Of a stretch of DNA of 6,927 nt, positions 5,493 through 6,927 are shown piece by piece. The position numbers and the translations under genes are program-made. Source of the DNA: a bacterium (lineage in GTDB: Bacteria > Gemmatimonadota > Gemmatimonadetes > Gemmatimonadales > Gemmatimonadaceae); the NCBI GenBank assembly GCA_021802745.1, contig JAJZRK010000172.1:1-6927 (forward strand). The letters are read 5' to 3'. Under the pieces are notes generated by a model. That model had not been told where the DNA came from. It did no database searches and worked only from the letters and a program-made list of their open reading frames with translations. Position 1 is the first letter of the stretch. Each line of letters begins with the position of its first letter.

Positions 5493-6659
5493 ATGACCTT
5501 CCACGACCACGCCCGCTTTCCCAAGGGCTTTCGCTGCGCCAGTCGCAACGTCGGGCTCAAGCCCGAGGCGCGCGACCTGACCCTCTTCGCCAGCGACGTG
5601 GACGCCGCCGCCGCGGCCGTCTTCACGCGCAACCAGTTTCCCGGCGCTCCCATCATTCTCGGGCGAGAGACGCTCAAGGGCGGCGTGCTGCGGGCGATCA
5701 TCGCCAACAGCAAGGTCAGCAACGTTGCCACCGGCGCGCGCGGCGTGGAGAACGCCCGGCGCATGGCGGCCGCGGCGGCCGCGGAACTCGGCACCGATGC
5801 GGGCAAGGTGCTGGTCAGCTCGACCGGCGTCATTGGCGTGCAGTTACCCGTGGAGAAGATCGAAACCGGCGTGCGCGGCATGAAGGGCGACCTGCAGGAC
5901 GACCCGCTGGTCGGCGCCGAGGGGATCATGACGACCGACACGCACCCCAAGGCGCTGTCGGCGTCGGTGGGACATGCGACCATCACCTGGGTCGCCAAGG
6001 GCTCGGGAATGATCGAGCCCAACATGGCGACGATGCTCTCCTACATCTTCACCGACGCCGCCCTCGACGCGGCAACCCTCGACCGGCTGCTTCGAGACGC
6101 GGTGCACGTGTCGTTCAACATGCTGTCGGTGGACACCGACACGAGCACGTCGGACACCTGCGTCATCCTGGCCAACGGCCTGGCGGGCGCGGTGGATGAG
6201 CAGGCGTTCCGCGACGCGCTGGTCGCCGGCTGTGTGCGCATGACCGAGATCCTCGCCCGCGACGGCGAGGGAGCCGAGCACCTACTGCGCGTCACGGTGC
6301 GCGACGCGGCCAGCGAGGGCGAGGCGCGGTACGTCGCCAAGGCGCTCGTGAACTCGCCGCTCATCAAGACCATGGTGCACGGCGCCGATCCCAATGTCGG
6401 CCGCATCCTGATGGCCATCGGCAAGTGCTTCGACGCGACGGTGAACACCGGCGCCACGAACGCATCAGTGAACGGGTATCAGGTGGTGGGCAACGGCGTG
6501 CGCCTGGACTTCGATGATGCCACCGTGCGCTCGGCGCTCAAGGTGGAGGTGGTGGATCTCGACGTGTCGCTCGGCGCCGGCACGGCGACCGCGCGCGCGT
6601 ACGGCTGCGACCTCACCAAGGGCTACATAGACGAGAACGCCGCGTACTACTCGAGCTGA
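5493..6659 (+). CDS. argJ: Glutamate N-acetyltransferase / ornithine acetyltransferase ArgJ
   Basis: A 388-residue ArgJ, which transfers acetyl from N-acetylornithine to glutamate in the cyclic arginine pathway; bifunctional members also use acetyl-CoA, which sequence alone does not settle. The precursor self-cleaves before a threonine: KGSGMIEPNMATML gives Thr180 as nucleophile and Ala179-Thr180 as the cut. STGVIG (110-115) provides the oxyanion-hole Thr111-Gly112. IMTTDTHPK (145-153) and the C-terminal NAAYYSS are also family-typical. The usual NSGNAN motif is NSKVSN here (72-77), as in a divergent ArgJ group I recall from spirochaetes and relatives. I chose the ATG at 5493 because it precedes the expected FPKGF opening; an upstream in-frame extension to 5304 would run through the TauE gene. 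It begins 13 bases after the transporter stop, with no clear ribosome binding site, so it may share its transcript. The stop faces the converging permease gene. Confidence 0.95.
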   Translation: MTFHDHARFPKGFRCASRNVGLKPEARDLTLFASDVDAAAAAVFTRNQFPGAPIILGRETLKGGVLRAIIANSKVSNVATGARGVENARRMAAAAAAELGTDAGKVLVSSTGVIGVQLPVEKIETGVRGMKGDLQDDPLVGAEGIMTTDTHPKALSASVGHATITWVAKGSGMIEPNMATMLSYIFTDAALDAATLDRLLRDAVHVSFNMLSVDTDTSTSDTCVILANGLAGAVDEQAFRDALVAGCVRMTEILARDGEGAEHLLRVTVRDAASEGEARYVAKALVNSPLIKTMVHGADPNVGRILMAIGKCFDATVNTGATNASVNGYQVVGNGVRLDFDDATVRSALKVEVVDLDVSLGAGTATARAYGCDLTKGYIDENAAYYSS

Positions 6660-6670
6660 GGGCGAGGCGG

Positions 6671-6927
6671 CTAGCTCGCGCGTTCGGTGAGTGTTTCGTC
6701 GTAGGCCTCCAGGTCCCGCAACCGCGGCACCCGTCCCATCAGGTACGGCACGGCGGTCACCACCACGTTGGGCCGGAACATGAACGCGGTGCGGATGAAC
6801 AGCGCCGTCTTGTTGTGCAGCAGGTGCTCCCACCAGTGCCGCGGCACGATCTCGGGCACCACAATGGTGACGAGGTCGGTCTCGCGGCGGTCGGAGAGTC
6901 CCTGCACGTAGTCCACGAGCGGACTTT
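6671..6927 (-). CDS. C-terminal tail of probable APC-family amino acid permease (5' partial)
   Basis: The frame is open through the right edge (reading SPLVDYVQGL from the boundary), so only about the last 85 residues are present and the start is outside the window. The segment VTIVVPEIVPRHWWEHLLHN (16-35 from the GTG codon at 6916) followed by FRPNVVVTAVPY resembles, from memory, the soluble C-terminal extension of APC-type permeases (cf. IPEFV.RHWW..LLHNQ and VVTSVPY). No transmembrane segment is expected in this tail, so the family call rests on the extension alone. The TAG stop is 11 bases from the argJ stop, tail to tail, with no terminator hairpin between them. Confidence 0.65.
   Translation of the reverse strand, partial: SPLVDYVQGLSDRRETDLVTIVVPEIVPRHWWEHLLHNKTALFIRTAFMFRPNVVVTAVPYLMGRVPRLRDLEAYDETLTERAS

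Noticed and set aside
4793..6025. 410-residue minus-strand frame across the transporter and argJ
   Set aside because: It crosses two well-supported genes and shows no domain; an antisense artefact.
6657..6673. Bidirectional terminator between argJ and the permease
   Set aside because: The 11-base gap contains no hairpin with a T run.

Overview
The window is high-GC DNA with tightly packed genes. Five protein-coding genes are supported: four read rightwards and a fifth, cut by the right edge, reads leftwards. There are no RNA genes, insertion sequences, CRISPR arrays or other mobile elements that I can see. GTG starts, weak or absent Shine-Dalgarno sequences, a secreted-type cyanophycinase/serine hydrolase/YCF48 combination, a spirochaete- or Gemmatimonadota-like ArgJ variant and the tail of an APC-type permease together suggest a soil or aquatic Gemmatimonadota bacterium. 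That placement is inference from gene style, not from a marker gene.

Left half (1-4090): the 5'-truncated first gene encodes an unusual three-module polypeptide. It has the catalytic C-terminal part of an S51 (cyanophycinase-type) peptidase, then a complete class C beta-lactamase/DD-peptidase-type serine hydrolase, then a YCF48/Asp-box beta-propeller. Its stop codon overlaps the GTG start of an amidase-signature enzyme by four bases, so the two are probably translationally coupled. The amidase looks unusually like plant fatty acid amide hydrolase along its whole length, including the segment before the catalytic domain. The pair may act on amide- or peptide-linked substrates, but the substrate is not determined by the sequence.

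Middle (4091-4270): a 180-base gap holds tandem in-frame stops, a short C-rich tandem repeat that forms a G-quadruplex motif on the minus strand, a 16-base direct repeat, and an AT-rich island that looks like a promoter overlapped by an 18-base imperfect palindrome.

Right half (4271-6659): a single-domain rhodanese and a TauE/SafE-family membrane transporter form a likely sulfur-handling pair. They are followed after 13 bases by argJ of arginine biosynthesis, and the three could be one transcript. The converging gene at the right edge (6671-6927, minus strand) is the C-terminal tail of a probable APC-family amino acid permease; its stop lies 11 bases from the argJ stop.
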